Source of the DNA: Streptomyces sp. BA2
GTDB taxonomy: Bacteria > Actinomycetota > Actinomycetes > Streptomycetales > Streptomycetaceae
DNA: 64,000 bases
Assembly (NCBI RefSeq): GCF_009769735.1
Contig: NZ_WSRO01000002.1
Span: forward strand, 2,678,001 to 2,742,000
Direction: 5' to 3'
Below, piece after piece: positions 17,952 to 28,029 of this stretch (position 1 is its first letter; every line of letters starts with the position of its first letter). Under the pieces are notes generated by a model. That model made no database searches and was not told where the DNA came from. It saw nothing but the letters and a program-made list of their open reading frames with translations. A program made the translations under genes and the position numbers.

Positions 17952-18073
17952 GTCCCCGATCCTGCCACGCCCCACTGACAGTCGGCCCCAACCCTCACCC
18001 GCGACCGCGCTGTCAGCTGCGCGTGGGAGGATCGGAGACGTAGCTCACGTACGTGCTCGAAGGGGAGCCGACC

Positions 18074-20353
18074 ATGGCAAGGAAGTCGCCCAAGGGTGAT
18101 CCGGTCCAGGACGCGCCGCAGGTCGCGCAGGCGCAGCACGCCGCGGCGGGCCTTCCCGCCATCGGTCACTCACTGCGCATGGCCCAGCAGCAGATGGGTG
18201 TGCGCCGCACGGCGCTGACGCTGCTGCGGGTCAATCAGAAGGACGGCTTCGACTGCCCCGGCTGCGCCTGGCCCGAGCCGGAGCACCGGCACACGGCGGA
18301 GTTCTGCGAGAACGGCGCGAAGGCGGTCGCCGAGGAGGCCACGCTGCGCCGCGTCACCCCCGACTTCTTCGCCGCGCACCCCGTGGCCGACCTCGCCACG
18401 CGCAGTGGGTACTGGCTGGGGCAGCAGGGCCGCCTCACCCACCCGATGTATCTGGCGGAGGGCGCCGAGCGCTACGAACCCGTTTCCTGGGAGCGGGCCT
18501 TCGACATCATCGGCGAGGAACTGGCCGCGCTGGACAGCCCGGACGAGTCCGTCTACTACACCTCGGGCCGCACCAGCAACGAAGCGGCGTTCCTGTACCA
18601 GCTGTTCGCCCGCGAGCTGGGCACGAACAACCTGCCCGACTGTTCGAACATGTGCCATGAGTCGTCCGGCTCCGCGCTCACGGAGACCATCGGCGTCGGC
18701 AAGGGCAGCGTCCTCCTGGAGGACCTCTACAAGTCGGATCTGATCATCGTCGCCGGGCAGAACCCGGGCACGAACCATCCGCGCATGCTCTCCGCCCTGG
18801 AGAAGGCGAAGAACAACGGCGCGAAGATCATCACGGTCAATCCGCTGCCCGAGGCGGGCCTGGAGCGCTTCAAGAACCCGCAGACCCCGCAGGGCATGCT
18901 CAAGGGCACCGCCCTCACCGACCTCTTCCTGCAGATCCGCCTCGGCGGCGACCAGGCCCTGTTCCGCCTCCTCAACAAGCTCATCCTCGGCACCGAGGGA
19001 GCGGTCGACGAGGAGTTCGTCCGCGAACACACTCATGGGTACGAGGAGTTCACCGAGGCCGCGCGCGGCGCCGACTGGGACGAGACCCTCGCCGCGACCG
19101 GCCTCACCCGCGAGCGCATCGAGGAGGCCCTCGCCATGGTCCTCGCCTCGAAGCGCACCGTCGTGTGCTGGGCGATGGGCCTCACCCAGCACAAGCACGC
19201 CGTGCCGACCATCCGCGAGGTCGTCAACTTCCTTCTGCTGCGCGGCAACATCGGCCGTCCGGGCGCGGGCGTGTGCCCGGTGCGCGGGCACTCGAACGTG
19301 CAGGGCGACCGCACGATGGGCATCTTCGAGCGGCCCGCTCCGGCCTTCCTCGACGCCCTGGAGAAGGAGTTCGGCTTCGCGCCGCCGCGCGAGCACGGCC
19401 TGGACGTCGTCCGCGCGATCAAGGCACTGCGGGACGGCGAGGCGAAGGTGTTCTTCGCGATGGGCGGCAATTTCGTGGCGGCGTCGCCCGACACGGAGGT
19501 GACGGAGGCGGCGATGCGCAAGGCCCGCCTGACCGTCCACGTGTCGACGAAGCTGAACCGCTCGCACGCCGTCACGGGCGCGCGTGCCCTGATCCTGCCG
19601 ACGCTCGGCCGCACCGAGCGGGATCTCCAGGGCGGCGGTGAGCAGTTCGTGACCGTCGAGGACTCCATGGGCATGGTGCACGCCTCCCGCGGCCGTCTGG
19701 AGCCCGCGAGCCCGCATCTGCTCTCCGAGCCGGCCATCGTGTGCCGCCTCGCCCGCCGCGTCCTCGGTCCCGAATCGGCCACCCCCTGGGAGGAGTTCGA
19801 GAAGGACTACGCCACGGTGCGCGACCGCATCGCGCGCGTGATCCCCGGCTTCGAGGACTTCAACGCGCGCGTCGCCGACCCCGCGGGCTTCACCCTGCCG
19901 CACGCGCCGCGCGACGAGCGCCGCTTCCCCACGGCCACCGGCAAGGCCAACTTCACCGCGGCGCCGGTCGAGTTCCCCGCCCTGCCGAAGGGCCGGCTCC
20001 TGCTCCAGACGCTGCGCTCGCACGACCAGTACAACACCACGATCTACGGCCTCGACGACCGCTACAGGGGCATCAAGAACGGCCGCCGTGTCGTCCTGGT
20101 CAACCCCGAGGACGCCCGTGAGCTGAGCCTCGCCGACGGGTCGTACGCCGACCTGGTGAGCGAGTGGAAGGACGGCGTCGAGCGGCGCGCGCCGGGCTTC
20201 CGGATCGTGCACTATCCGACGGCCCGGGGCTGCGCGGCGGCGTACTACCCGGAGACGAACGTCCTGGTCCCGCTGGACGCGACCGCCGACACCAGCAACA
20301 CCCCCGCCAGCAAGTCCGTCGTCGTGCGCCTGGAACAATCAGGGACCGACTGA
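18074..20353 (+). CDS. FdhF/YdeP family molybdopterin oxidoreductase
   Basis: Predicted cytoplasmic molybdopterin enzyme of 759 residues related to the formate dehydrogenase alpha-like YdeP family. FDCPGCAWPEPEHRHTAEFC near residue 60 has Cys spacing suited to an iron-sulfur site. WERAFDIIGEELAAL, YYTSGRTSNEAAFLYQLFAR and NLPDCSNMCHESSG are typical of the catalytic subunit. A molydopterin-dinucleotide binding-type C-terminal domain follows (LLLQTLRSHDQYNTTIYGLD). The physiological substrate is unknown; in enteric bacteria ydeP is linked to acid resistance. ATG at 18074 follows GAAGGGGAG, better than the upstream in-frame start at 18053. No partner electron-transfer subunit is adjacent. Confidence 0.88.
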   Translation: MARKSPKGDPVQDAPQVAQAQHAAAGLPAIGHSLRMAQQQMGVRRTALTLLRVNQKDGFDCPGCAWPEPEHRHTAEFCENGAKAVAEEATLRRVTPDFFAAHPVADLATRSGYWLGQQGRLTHPMYLAEGAERYEPVSWERAFDIIGEELAALDSPDESVYYTSGRTSNEAAFLYQLFARELGTNNLPDCSNMCHESSGSALTETIGVGKGSVLLEDLYKSDLIIVAGQNPGTNHPRMLSALEKAKNNGAKIITVNPLPEAGLERFKNPQTPQGMLKGTALTDLFLQIRLGGDQALFRLLNKLILGTEGAVDEEFVREHTHGYEEFTEAARGADWDETLAATGLTRERIEEALAMVLASKRTVVCWAMGLTQHKHAVPTIREVVNFLLLRGNIGRPGAGVCPVRGHSNVQGDRTMGIFERPAPAFLDALEKEFGFAPPREHGLDVVRAIKALRDGEAKVFFAMGGNFVAASPDTEVTEAAMRKARLTVHVSTKLNRSHAVTGARALILPTLGRTERDLQGGGEQFVTVEDSMGMVHASRGRLEPASPHLLSEPAIVCRLARRVLGPESATPWEEFEKDYATVRDRIARVIPGFEDFNARVADPAGFTLPHAPRDERRFPTATGKANFTAAPVEFPALPKGRLLLQTLRSHDQYNTTIYGLDDRYRGIKNGRRVVLVNPEDARELSLADGSYADLVSEWKDGVERRAPGFRIVHYPTARGCAAAYYPETNVLVPLDATADTSNTPASKSVVVRLEQSGTD

Positions 20354-20365
20354 GCGTTCGCTCAG
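20350..20365. promoter_or_regulatory. palindrome, candidate TetR-type operator
   Basis: CTGAGCG-TT-CGCTCAG is a perfect 7-2-7 inverted repeat. It overlaps the TGA stop of the molybdoenzyme gene and ends 33 bp upstream of the thioesterase ATG. Confidence 0.5.
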
Positions 20366-20398
20366 CGACAGTGAGGACGACGAACGGAGCCGGGCCCC

Positions 20399-20872
20399 AT
20401 GGGCGAGCAGCACAGCGTGAAGTTCCCGCAAGAGGTCATCGACGAGTACGCCGCGCTCGGCATCGACCTGCCCGCCCTGTTCTCCGCGGGCGATCTGGGC
20501 GTCCGGATGGGCGTCCAGATCGTCGAGGCCTCCGCCGACCGCGTCGTCGGCACGATGCCGGTCGAGGGCAACACCCAGCCGTACGGCCTGCTGCACGGCG
20601 GCGCCTCCGCCGTACTCGCCGAGACGCTCGGCTCGGTCGGCTCGATGCTGCACGGCGGGAGCCAGAAGCTCGCCGTCGGTGTCGACCTGAACTGCACGCA
20701 CCACCGCGGCGCGCGTTCGGGCCTGGTCACCGGCGTGGCGACACCCGTGCACCGGGGCCGCTCCACGGCGACGTACGAGATCGTGATCACCGACGAGCAG
20801 GACAAGCGGGTGTGCACCGCGCGGCTGACCTGCATGCTGCGCGACGCGCAGCCCAACGGCGCCGCCGCGTAA
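20399..20872 (+). CDS. PaaI-like hotdog-fold thioesterase
   Basis: Predicted acyl-CoA thioesterase of 157 residues, cytoplasmic. The hotdog core runs from about residue 30 to 150. The hallmark YGLLHGGASAVLAETLGS lies near 61-78, and VGVDLNCTHHRGARSG gives the central strand. Substrates may be aromatic or medium-chain acyl-CoA esters; nothing here fixes which. ATG at 20399 is preceded by GAACGGAG at suitable spacing. A palindrome 33 bp upstream could be an operator, and a terminator hairpin follows at 20908-20938. Confidence 0.88.
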   Translation: MGEQHSVKFPQEVIDEYAALGIDLPALFSAGDLGVRMGVQIVEASADRVVGTMPVEGNTQPYGLLHGGASAVLAETLGSVGSMLHGGSQKLAVGVDLNCTHHRGARSGLVTGVATPVHRGRSTATYEIVITDEQDKRVCTARLTCMLRDAQPNGAAA

Positions 20873-20910
20873 GGCGGTTGACGGCGGTTGAAGGCGGCCG
20901 AAGGCGAGCG
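20871..20910 (+). repeat. degenerate 10-bp tandem repeats after the thioesterase gene
   Basis: Four successive 10-bp units: AAGGCGGTTG, ACGGCGGTTG, AAGGCGGCCG and AAGGCGAGCG. They start within the TAA stop and run into the terminator. Confidence 0.6.
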
Positions 20911-20938
20911 CCCTACGCATTGTCGGAGCGTGGGGCGC
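20908..20938 (+). terminator. terminator after the thioesterase gene
   Basis: An 11-bp stem GCGCCCTACGC / GCGTGGGGCGC with one G-T wobble and a 9-nt loop, about 36 bp past the stop. Confidence 0.75.
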
Positions 20939-20955
20939 CGGTCTAGCGTCTGTGC

Positions 20956-21357
20956 ATGAGGCACCGGAAACCGCTCTGTGCGCTCGCCTTCGCCGCCCCG
21001 CTCGCCGCCCTTCTCGCCGCTCTCCTCGCCGCCGGTTGCGGGAGTTCGCCTTCCGCCGACGCCCCCGAGCACGCCCCCTCCCCCACCACCACGTCCCCCG
21101 AGGACCTCTGCACGGCCCTGATCACCAAGTGGGGGCGGCAGATTTACGACTCGGGCAAGGAGACCTACGGCGACTACCAGTCGATGGGCCTCTCCAACGG
21201 GCAGTACATGATCCTGCGGGACACCCTCGACCTCGCCCGCACCGAGCGAAAGCGCCACGGAGCCGACGCGGGACGGAAGTTGATGACCCGTGAGGCCCGT
21301 GAGCGGTGCGAGGAGCGCTACCGCCACGGAGAGCCGAGCGGCGGGCCGTGGGTGTGA
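20956..21357 (+). CDS. putative lipoprotein, unknown function
   Basis: A 133-residue exported lipoprotein. The signal peptide ends in the lipobox LLAAGC with the modified Cys at residue 28. After a Ser/Pro/Thr-rich linker, a helical domain of about 85 residues follows (DLCTALITKWGRQIYDSGKE; LARTERKRHGADAGRKLMTR). I do not recognise the family. Its stop overlaps the GTG start of the next gene in a GTGA junction, so translation is probably coupled. The first ATG after the terminator was taken as the start. Confidence 0.7.
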   Translation: MRHRKPLCALAFAAPLAALLAALLAAGCGSSPSADAPEHAPSPTTTSPEDLCTALITKWGRQIYDSGKETYGDYQSMGLSNGQYMILRDTLDLARTERKRHGADAGRKLMTREARERCEERYRHGEPSGGPWV

Positions 21358-21986
21358 ACGCCATCGGCCCCGTCGAGCCCGGCGACGACACCTACGAGAC
21401 CCGGCCCACCCGCGCCGCCGCCACGGACCAGGTCGCCGTGCGTCCCGCCCGGCCCCACCCGCTGCTCACCCGGCACCGCCGCACCGCCCTGGCCGTCACC
21501 ACGGCCGTGATCGTCGGGGCCGCCGGGCTCAGCCTCTACCTGACCCGCCCCCGGCCCCCGGCACCACCACCACCGCTCTATCCGTCGCAGACCGTGTCCG
21601 TGACCTACCGGGGCGGCATGACGCACCCGCTGGCCGGCGACCGCACGTTCAGCTTCACCGTCGCCCTCAGCCAGGACTCGGGGCCCCCGGTGTCCATCAG
21701 ACGGATCACGCAGACGACGGAGGCGCTGTCGGTCACGGTCGTCCCCCATACCCCATTCACCGTGAAAACAGGAACCCCTCGTACGGCACGCATCACGATG
21801 CACATTCGCGAATGTGGAAATGTGCAACGGAATGCCGGACTCCCTTTCCTGGTGGTAACACTGCGTAATATTCGCGCAATGCAGTTGCAGAGCTTCATCC
21901 TCGGCGAGAGGTACGCAAAAGATCTTTCAGGGGCCCTGACAGCCGCATGCCCCCCGAACACTGATGTCATGAGTAAAACACCCTGA
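21354..21986 (+). CDS. single-pass membrane protein, unknown function
   Basis: A 210-residue protein with an N-terminal cytoplasmic tail (about 45 residues), one membrane segment (about 47-67, TALAVTTAVIVGAAGLSLYL), a Pro-rich stalk and an extracytoplasmic beta-rich domain with YRGGMTHPLAGDRTFSFTV. The GTG start at 21354 overlaps the lipoprotein stop, so the two proteins may act together at the membrane. The last 250 bases have visibly lower GC than their surroundings, which may reflect relaxed codon choice or recombination. Family not recognised. Confidence 0.65.
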   Translation: MNAIGPVEPGDDTYETRPTRAAATDQVAVRPARPHPLLTRHRRTALAVTTAVIVGAAGLSLYLTRPRPPAPPPPLYPSQTVSVTYRGGMTHPLAGDRTFSFTVALSQDSGPPVSIRRITQTTEALSVTVVPHTPFTVKTGTPRTARITMHIRECGNVQRNAGLPFLVVTLRNIRAMQLQSFILGERYAKDLSGALTAACPPNTDVMSKTP

Positions 21987-22241
21987 CAGTCCTGCAAGTT
22001 CTCAGCATGCGGGATGCGCCGAAGGTGGCTTATTCCGCCCCAACCGCCCCCTGAGTTCCAGCCCGGAATACCCCGTGTCATAACAAGAGCGTCACACCTT
22101 TGGCCTGACCACTCCACCAAGAACAAAGCGGCCCTTAGAGTCACGGCCAGTCACCGCGCCCACCGGATTCCTGTCAGTTCGGTTCCGCGCTCGACTCGGC
22201 CACCCAACAGGGGACGGCCGTGCCAGGGGAAAGGACTGATC

Positions 22242-23489
22242 GTGCGTCAACGTTCGCTCATAGCCATCACCGCTGCACTCACCGCGGGGGCACTCACCCT
22301 CACCGCCTGTGGCTCACGCGACGACAAGGACAAGGAAGACTCCGCGGGCGGCGGAACCACCGTTGTCATCGGCGTCGACGCGCCACTGACCGGCGACTTG
22401 TCCGCGCTGGGCCTCGGCATCCGCAACTCCGCGGACCTCGCCGCCAAGCAGGCCAACGAGAAGAAGTACGTCGACGGCATCACCTTCAAGATCGAAGCCG
22501 CCGACGACCAGGGGCAGCCCGCGTCGGGCCAGACCAACGCCACCAAGTTCGTCGCCAACAAGGAAATCCTCGGCGCCGTCGGCCCCCTGAACTCCTCCGT
22601 CGGCGAGTCGATGCAGAAGGTCTTCGACGACGCGAAACTCGTCCAGGTCTCCCCCGCCAACACCAACCCGGCCATGACCCAGGGCCAGGACTGGAACGGC
22701 GGCAAGAAGGTGCGCCCCTACAAGGCCTACTTCCGTACGGCCACCACGGACGCCGTCCAGGGCCCGTTCGCCGCGCAGTACCTCTTCAACGAGGCCAAGA
22801 AGAAGAAGGTCTTCGTCGTCGACGACAAGAAGACCTACGGCGCAGGCCTCGCCGCCACCTTCAAGGACGAGTTCACCAAGCTCGGCGGCAAGGTCGCGGG
22901 CACCGAGCACGTGAACCCGGACACCAAGGACTTCGGCGCCGTCGCCACCAAGATCAAGAACTCTGACGCGGACGTCGTCTACTACGGCGGCGAGTACCCC
23001 GCCGCAGGACCGCTCAGCAAGCAGATGAAGAAGGCCGGAGCCAAGATCCCGCTCGTCGGCGGCGACGGCATCTACAGCGCCGACTTCGTCAAGCTCGCCG
23101 GCAAAGAGGGCAAGGGCGACATGGCCACCTCCATCGGCCAGCCCGTCGAGGAACTGCCGTCCGCCAAGGAGTTCATCGCGAACTACAAGAAGGCCGGCTA
23201 CAAGGAGGCCTACGAGGCCTACGGCGGCTACTCCTACGACTCGGCCTGGGCCGTCATCGAAGCAGTCAAGAAGGTCGTCGAGGACAACGACGGCAAGCTG
23301 CCCGACGACGCCCGCGCCAAGATCGTCGACGCCATGCAGGACGTCTCCTTCGACGGCGTGACCGGCAAGGTCTCCTTCGACGAGTACGGCGACGCGACCA
23401 ACAAGCAACTCACCGTGTACGAGGTCAAGTCCACCGAGGACCCGACCAAGGGCTGGAAGCCGGTCAAGTCCGGCACCTTCACCGGCTGA
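22242..23489 (+). CDS. branched-chain amino acid ABC transporter substrate-binding lipoprotein
   Basis: Extracytoplasmic receptor of the Leu/Ile/Val importer, 415 residues. The signal peptide ends in a lipobox LTAC with Cys near residue 23. VVIGVDAPLTGDLSALGLGI and ILGAVGPLNSSVGESMQKVF are typical of type I periplasmic binding proteins of the LivJ/LivK group. The GTG at 22242 has GGGGAAAGGA upstream. It is the first gene of the five-gene transporter cluster, separated from the permease genes by a strong hairpin that would let it be made in excess. The upstream 255-bp gap held no gene; no promoter was confidently placed there. Confidence 0.93.
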   Translation: MRQRSLIAITAALTAGALTLTACGSRDDKDKEDSAGGGTTVVIGVDAPLTGDLSALGLGIRNSADLAAKQANEKKYVDGITFKIEAADDQGQPASGQTNATKFVANKEILGAVGPLNSSVGESMQKVFDDAKLVQVSPANTNPAMTQGQDWNGGKKVRPYKAYFRTATTDAVQGPFAAQYLFNEAKKKKVFVVDDKKTYGAGLAATFKDEFTKLGGKVAGTEHVNPDTKDFGAVATKIKNSDADVVYYGGEYPAAGPLSKQMKKAGAKIPLVGGDGIYSADFVKLAGKEGKGDMATSIGQPVEELPSAKEFIANYKKAGYKEAYEAYGGYSYDSAWAVIEAVKKVVEDNDGKLPDDARAKIVDAMQDVSFDGVTGKVSFDEYGDATNKQLTVYEVKSTEDPTKGWKPVKSGTFTG

Positions 23490-23511
23490 TCCACCCCGCA
23501 GCACGACACCA

Positions 23512-23547
23512 CCGCGCGGGGCGCTGCCTCAGCAGCGCCCCGCGCGG
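23512..23547 (+). terminator. intercistronic hairpin in the liv cluster
   Basis: Perfect 16-bp inverted repeat (arms 23512-23527 and 23532-23547, starting CCGCGCGGGGCG) with a 4-nt loop CTCA. It follows the substrate-binding gene by 22 bp and precedes the permease gene by 91 bp, so it may act as a partial terminator or mRNA 3'-end stabiliser. Confidence 0.85.
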
Positions 23548-23638
23548 CGTCGCATCCGTCACCTAAGCCGTCCGTCCTGCGAGGCCAACCGCCACCGCCC
23601 GCAGGCCGAACGACACCGAAAGACTCGGAGGACCTGCG

Positions 23639-24568
23639 GTGCACGAACTGCCGCAACAGCTGGTCAACGGCCTGCTACTGGGATCCATGTACGGCCTGAT
23701 CGCCATCGGCTACACAATGGTCTACGGCATCGTCCAGCTCATCAACTTCGCCCATGGCGAGATCTTCATGGTCGGCGGCTTCGGCGCCCTCACCGTCTGG
23801 CTGTGGCTCCCGGGCGGCACCAGCATGTGGCTCGCCCTGCCGCTCATGCTCATAGGCGCCGTCATCGTCTCCACCCTCATAGCGGTCGGAGCCGAACGCT
23901 TCGCCTACCGCCCCCTGCGCGGCGCACCCCGCCTCGCACCCCTCATCACCGCCATCGGCCTCTCCCTCGCACTCCAGCAAGCCGTCTGGGCCTGGTACCC
24001 CAACGCCAAGTCGTCCCGCACCTTCCCCGAAATGCCCGGCGACTCCATCCACATGGGCTCCATCACCATCCAGCCCGGCGACATCTTCCTGCTGATCACC
24101 GCACCGATCTGCATGTTCGCCCTCGGCTACTTCGTGATGAAGACCCGCGTCGGACGCGGCATGCAAGCCACCGCCCAAGACCCCGACACCGCCAAGCTCA
24201 TGGGTGTCAACACCGACCGCGTCATCGTCGTGGCCTTCGCGATCGGCGCCGCCTTCGCCGGCATCGCCGCCGTCGCCTACGGCTTCCGCTACGGAGAAGT
24301 CCAGTTCCGCATGGGCTTCCTCTGGGGCCTCAAAGCCTTCACCGCCGCCGTACTCGGAGGCATCGGCAACATCTACGGCGCGATGATCGGCGGCCTCGTC
24401 CTCGGCATCGCCGAAGCCATGGCCACCGCCTACATGAACGACATCCCCGGCATGAGCCAGCTCGGCGGGCAGTCCTGGGCCGACGTCTGGGCCTTCGTAC
24501 TCCTCATCGTCGTACTCCTCGTCAGGCCACAAGGTCTCCTTGGCGAGCGCGTCGCGGACAGGGCGTGA
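23639..24568 (+). CDS. livH: branched-chain amino acid ABC transporter permease, LivH-type
   Basis: Inner-membrane permease of 309 residues with about eight hydrophobic segments. LPQQLVNGLLLGSMYGLIAI at the N-terminus and VYGIVQLINFAHGEIFMVGG are diagnostic of LivH. The cytoplasmic coupling region is near GMQATAQDPDTAKLMGVNTD. GTG at 23639 follows GGAGGA. LivM begins 5 bp after the stop. Confidence 0.93.
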   Translation: MHELPQQLVNGLLLGSMYGLIAIGYTMVYGIVQLINFAHGEIFMVGGFGALTVWLWLPGGTSMWLALPLMLIGAVIVSTLIAVGAERFAYRPLRGAPRLAPLITAIGLSLALQQAVWAWYPNAKSSRTFPEMPGDSIHMGSITIQPGDIFLLITAPICMFALGYFVMKTRVGRGMQATAQDPDTAKLMGVNTDRVIVVAFAIGAAFAGIAAVAYGFRYGEVQFRMGFLWGLKAFTAAVLGGIGNIYGAMIGGLVLGIAEAMATAYMNDIPGMSQLGGQSWADVWAFVLLIVVLLVRPQGLLGERVADRA

Positions 24569-24573
24569 GAACC

Positions 24574-26418
24574 ATGACCACACAGACCACTGCGGCCGAC
24601 GCGCCAAGCCCCAAGCAGGACCACACCCCCACCGGTCTCATCGCCATCCCCGAGGGCCCCGCCCGCGCACTCGCCACCGGCGGCGGCATCCTCACCGTCA
24701 TCTCCACGTTCATGGCCTGGACCTGGACCGCGGCATTCCCCGGCGACCTCACCGTCTACGGCTACCCCGGCGGCCTCCAGGTGCTCGCCCTGATCGCCGG
24801 CCTCCTCACCACGCTCTTCGGCCTCGCCTCGTACGGCATCAAAGGCGTACGGGCGCTGACTCCCGGCGGCGCCGACGCCGCGCTCAAGTACGCGGCGCTC
24901 GCCGCCTTCGCCACCACCTGGTACACGATCATCTCGATCAGCTACCAGCTCGGCGGCCTCGCCAACCTCGACCCCGGCGGCTGGGTCGCCGCCATCGCCA
25001 CCCTCGCCTCCTTCATCGGCGCCCTCGCCCTGCCCTTCGTACGACCGCACACCTACGCGATCGACCCCGAAGACACCAGCGGGGAACAGCTCAAGCACCG
25101 CGCGCGCAACGCGATGATCATCTTCAAGGGCGCCTTCGCCGCCGAAGCACCACCCACGCCGCGCAAGCTCCCCAGCTACGTCGAGATCCTCATCATCATC
25201 GCCGCGCTCTCGGTGGGCCTCCTGGTCTTCACCTACGGCATCGGCACCGAATACGACGAACTCTTCATCGGCTTCCTGATCACCGTGGCATTCGGCTTCG
25301 CCGCGCTGTCCAAGGCCGGACTCGTCGCCCAGGTCTCCACCTACACCGGGCGGCACCGCAACATCACACTCATCGGCGCCTTCATCGCCGCCGCCGCCTT
25401 CCCGTTCACCCAGAGCGACGACCAGTACGCCACCATCGGCGTCTACATCCTCATCTTCGCCACCGTCGCACTCGGCCTGAACATCGTCGTCGGCCTCGCC
25501 GGACTCCTCGACCTCGGATACGTCGCCTTCCTCGGCGTCGGCGCCTACGCGGCATCCATGGTCTCCGGATCGCCGTCCTCACCCTTCGACGTCCACCTGC
25601 CGTTCTGGGGCGCCATCCTGGTCGGCGCGGGCGCATCACTCATCTTCGGCGTCCTCATCGGCGCCCCGACACTGCGACTGCGCGGCGACTACCTCGCCAT
25701 CGTCACCCTCGGCTTCGGAGAGATCTTCCGCCTCGTCGCCATGAACTCCGACGGCACATCGGGCCCGGACATCACCAACGGCTCGAACGGCATCTCCTCG
25801 ATCCCGAACCTCAAGATCCTGGGCTTCGACCTGGGCATCGAGCACAGCATCCTCGGCGTCACCATCGGCCGCTTCGCGAACTACTTCTTCCTGATGCTGC
25901 TCATCACCCTCGTCGTCGTCCTCGTCTTCAGGCGCAGCGGCGACTCCCGCATCGGACGCGCCTGGGTCGCCATCCGCGAGGACGAAACCGCCGCGCTCGC
26001 CATGGGCATCAACGGCTTCCGCGTGAAGCTCATCGCCTTCGCGCTCGGCGCCACGCTCGCCGGACTCGCGGGCACAGTGCAGGCGCACGTCACCTACACC
26101 GTGACGCCCGAGCAGTACCAGTTCGCCAACACGGTCCCGCCCAACTCGGCGTTCCTGCTCGCCGCGGTCGTCCTCGGCGGCATGGGCACCATCAGCGGAC
26201 CCCTCGTCGGCGCGGCGCTGCTCTACCTCATCCCCAGCAAGCTCTCCTTCCTCGGCGACTACCAGCTCTTCGCCTTCGGCCTCGCGCTCGTACTGCTCAT
26301 GCGCTTCCGCCCCGAGGGCCTCATCCCCAACCGCCGCCGCCAGCTCGAATTCCACGAAGCCGAACTGGCCCCCGGCGACACGCCGCCACCCACAGTCCTC
26401 AGCAAGACAGGGGCCTGA
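24574..26418 (+). CDS. livM: branched-chain amino acid ABC transporter permease, LivM-type with long N-terminal extension
   Basis: Second membrane subunit of the importer, 614 residues. The C-terminal 320 residues are canonical LivM: LNIVVGLAGLLDLGYVAFLG, LRLRGDYLAIVTLGFGEIFR and AWVAIREDETAALAMGINGF. The N-terminal 290 residues carry about six extra hydrophobic segments plus a cytoplasmic loop, making the protein much longer than typical LivM (about 320-420). The ATG at 24574 is chosen because it is 5 bp after the livH stop and the upstream frame would overlap all of livH. LivG follows after 3 bp. Confidence 0.93.
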   Translation: MTTQTTAADAPSPKQDHTPTGLIAIPEGPARALATGGGILTVISTFMAWTWTAAFPGDLTVYGYPGGLQVLALIAGLLTTLFGLASYGIKGVRALTPGGADAALKYAALAAFATTWYTIISISYQLGGLANLDPGGWVAAIATLASFIGALALPFVRPHTYAIDPEDTSGEQLKHRARNAMIIFKGAFAAEAPPTPRKLPSYVEILIIIAALSVGLLVFTYGIGTEYDELFIGFLITVAFGFAALSKAGLVAQVSTYTGRHRNITLIGAFIAAAAFPFTQSDDQYATIGVYILIFATVALGLNIVVGLAGLLDLGYVAFLGVGAYAASMVSGSPSSPFDVHLPFWGAILVGAGASLIFGVLIGAPTLRLRGDYLAIVTLGFGEIFRLVAMNSDGTSGPDITNGSNGISSIPNLKILGFDLGIEHSILGVTIGRFANYFFLMLLITLVVVLVFRRSGDSRIGRAWVAIREDETAALAMGINGFRVKLIAFALGATLAGLAGTVQAHVTYTVTPEQYQFANTVPPNSAFLLAAVVLGGMGTISGPLVGAALLYLIPSKLSFLGDYQLFAFGLALVLLMRFRPEGLIPNRRRQLEFHEAELAPGDTPPPTVLSKTGA

Positions 26419-26421
26419 GCC

Positions 26422-27287
<866 letters not shown>

Positions 27288-27291
<4 letters not shown>

Positions 27292-28004
27292 CCGCACTGC
27301 TCGAAGTCGAAGACCTCAAAGTCGCCTACGGCAAGATCGAAGCCGTCAAAGGCATCTCCTTCAAGGTCGAAGCCGGCGAGGTCGTCACACTGATCGGCAC
27401 CAACGGCGCAGGCAAGACCACCACACTGCGCACACTCTCCGGACTCCTCAAGCCGGTCGGCGGCTCCATCAAATTCAACGGAAAAGCACTACGCAAATAC
27501 CGCGCAGACCAGATCGTCGCACTCGGCCTCGCCCACTCCCCCGAGGGCCGCCACATCTTCCCGCGCATGACGATCGAGAACAATCTGCGCCTCGGCGCAT
27601 ACCTGCGCAACGACAAGGCCGCCATCGAAAAGGACATCGCGCGCGCCTACGAACTCTTCCCCATTCTCGGGGAACGCAGAAAGCAGGCAGCCGGCACGCT
27701 CTCCGGCGGCGAACAGCAAATGCTCGCCATGGGCCGCGCCCTCATGTCCCAGCCGAAACTGCTCATGCTCGACGAACCCTCCATGGGCCTATCGCCGATC
27801 ATGATGCAGAAGATCATGGCGACCATCTCCGAGCTCAAGTCCCAGGGCACGACCATTCTCCTCGTCGAGCAGAACGCCCAGGCGGCGCTCTCACTCGCCG
27901 ACCACGGTCACGTCATGGAAGTCGGCAAGATCGTCCTCTCCGGAACGGGGAACGACCTGCTGCACGACGAGTCCGTACGGAAGGCGTACCTCGGCGAGGA
28001 CTGA
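27288..28004 (+). CDS. livF: branched-chain amino acid ABC transporter ATP-binding protein, LivF-type
   Basis: Second ATPase of the importer, 238 residues. Walker A GTNGAGKTTTLRTLSGLL, signature LSGGEQQMLAMGRALMSQP, Walker B LLMLDEPSMGLSP and the switch region LVEQNAQAALSLADHG all match LivF. The ATG overlaps the livG stop in an ATGA junction. A strong terminator follows and also faces the convergent ANTAR regulator gene. Confidence 0.95.
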
Positions 28005-28029
28005 AGCACTTCGCGGTACGTGTACGAGA

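Noticed and set aside
20956..21986. Horizontally acquired island
   Set aside because: Only the last 250 bases are lower in GC and there are no mobility genes or repeats, so the evidence is too thin.
23803..26418. An 871-codon version of livM starting inside livH
   Set aside because: Its first 257 codons overlap livH in another frame with Arg/His-rich nonsense; the ATG at 24574 follows the livH stop directly.
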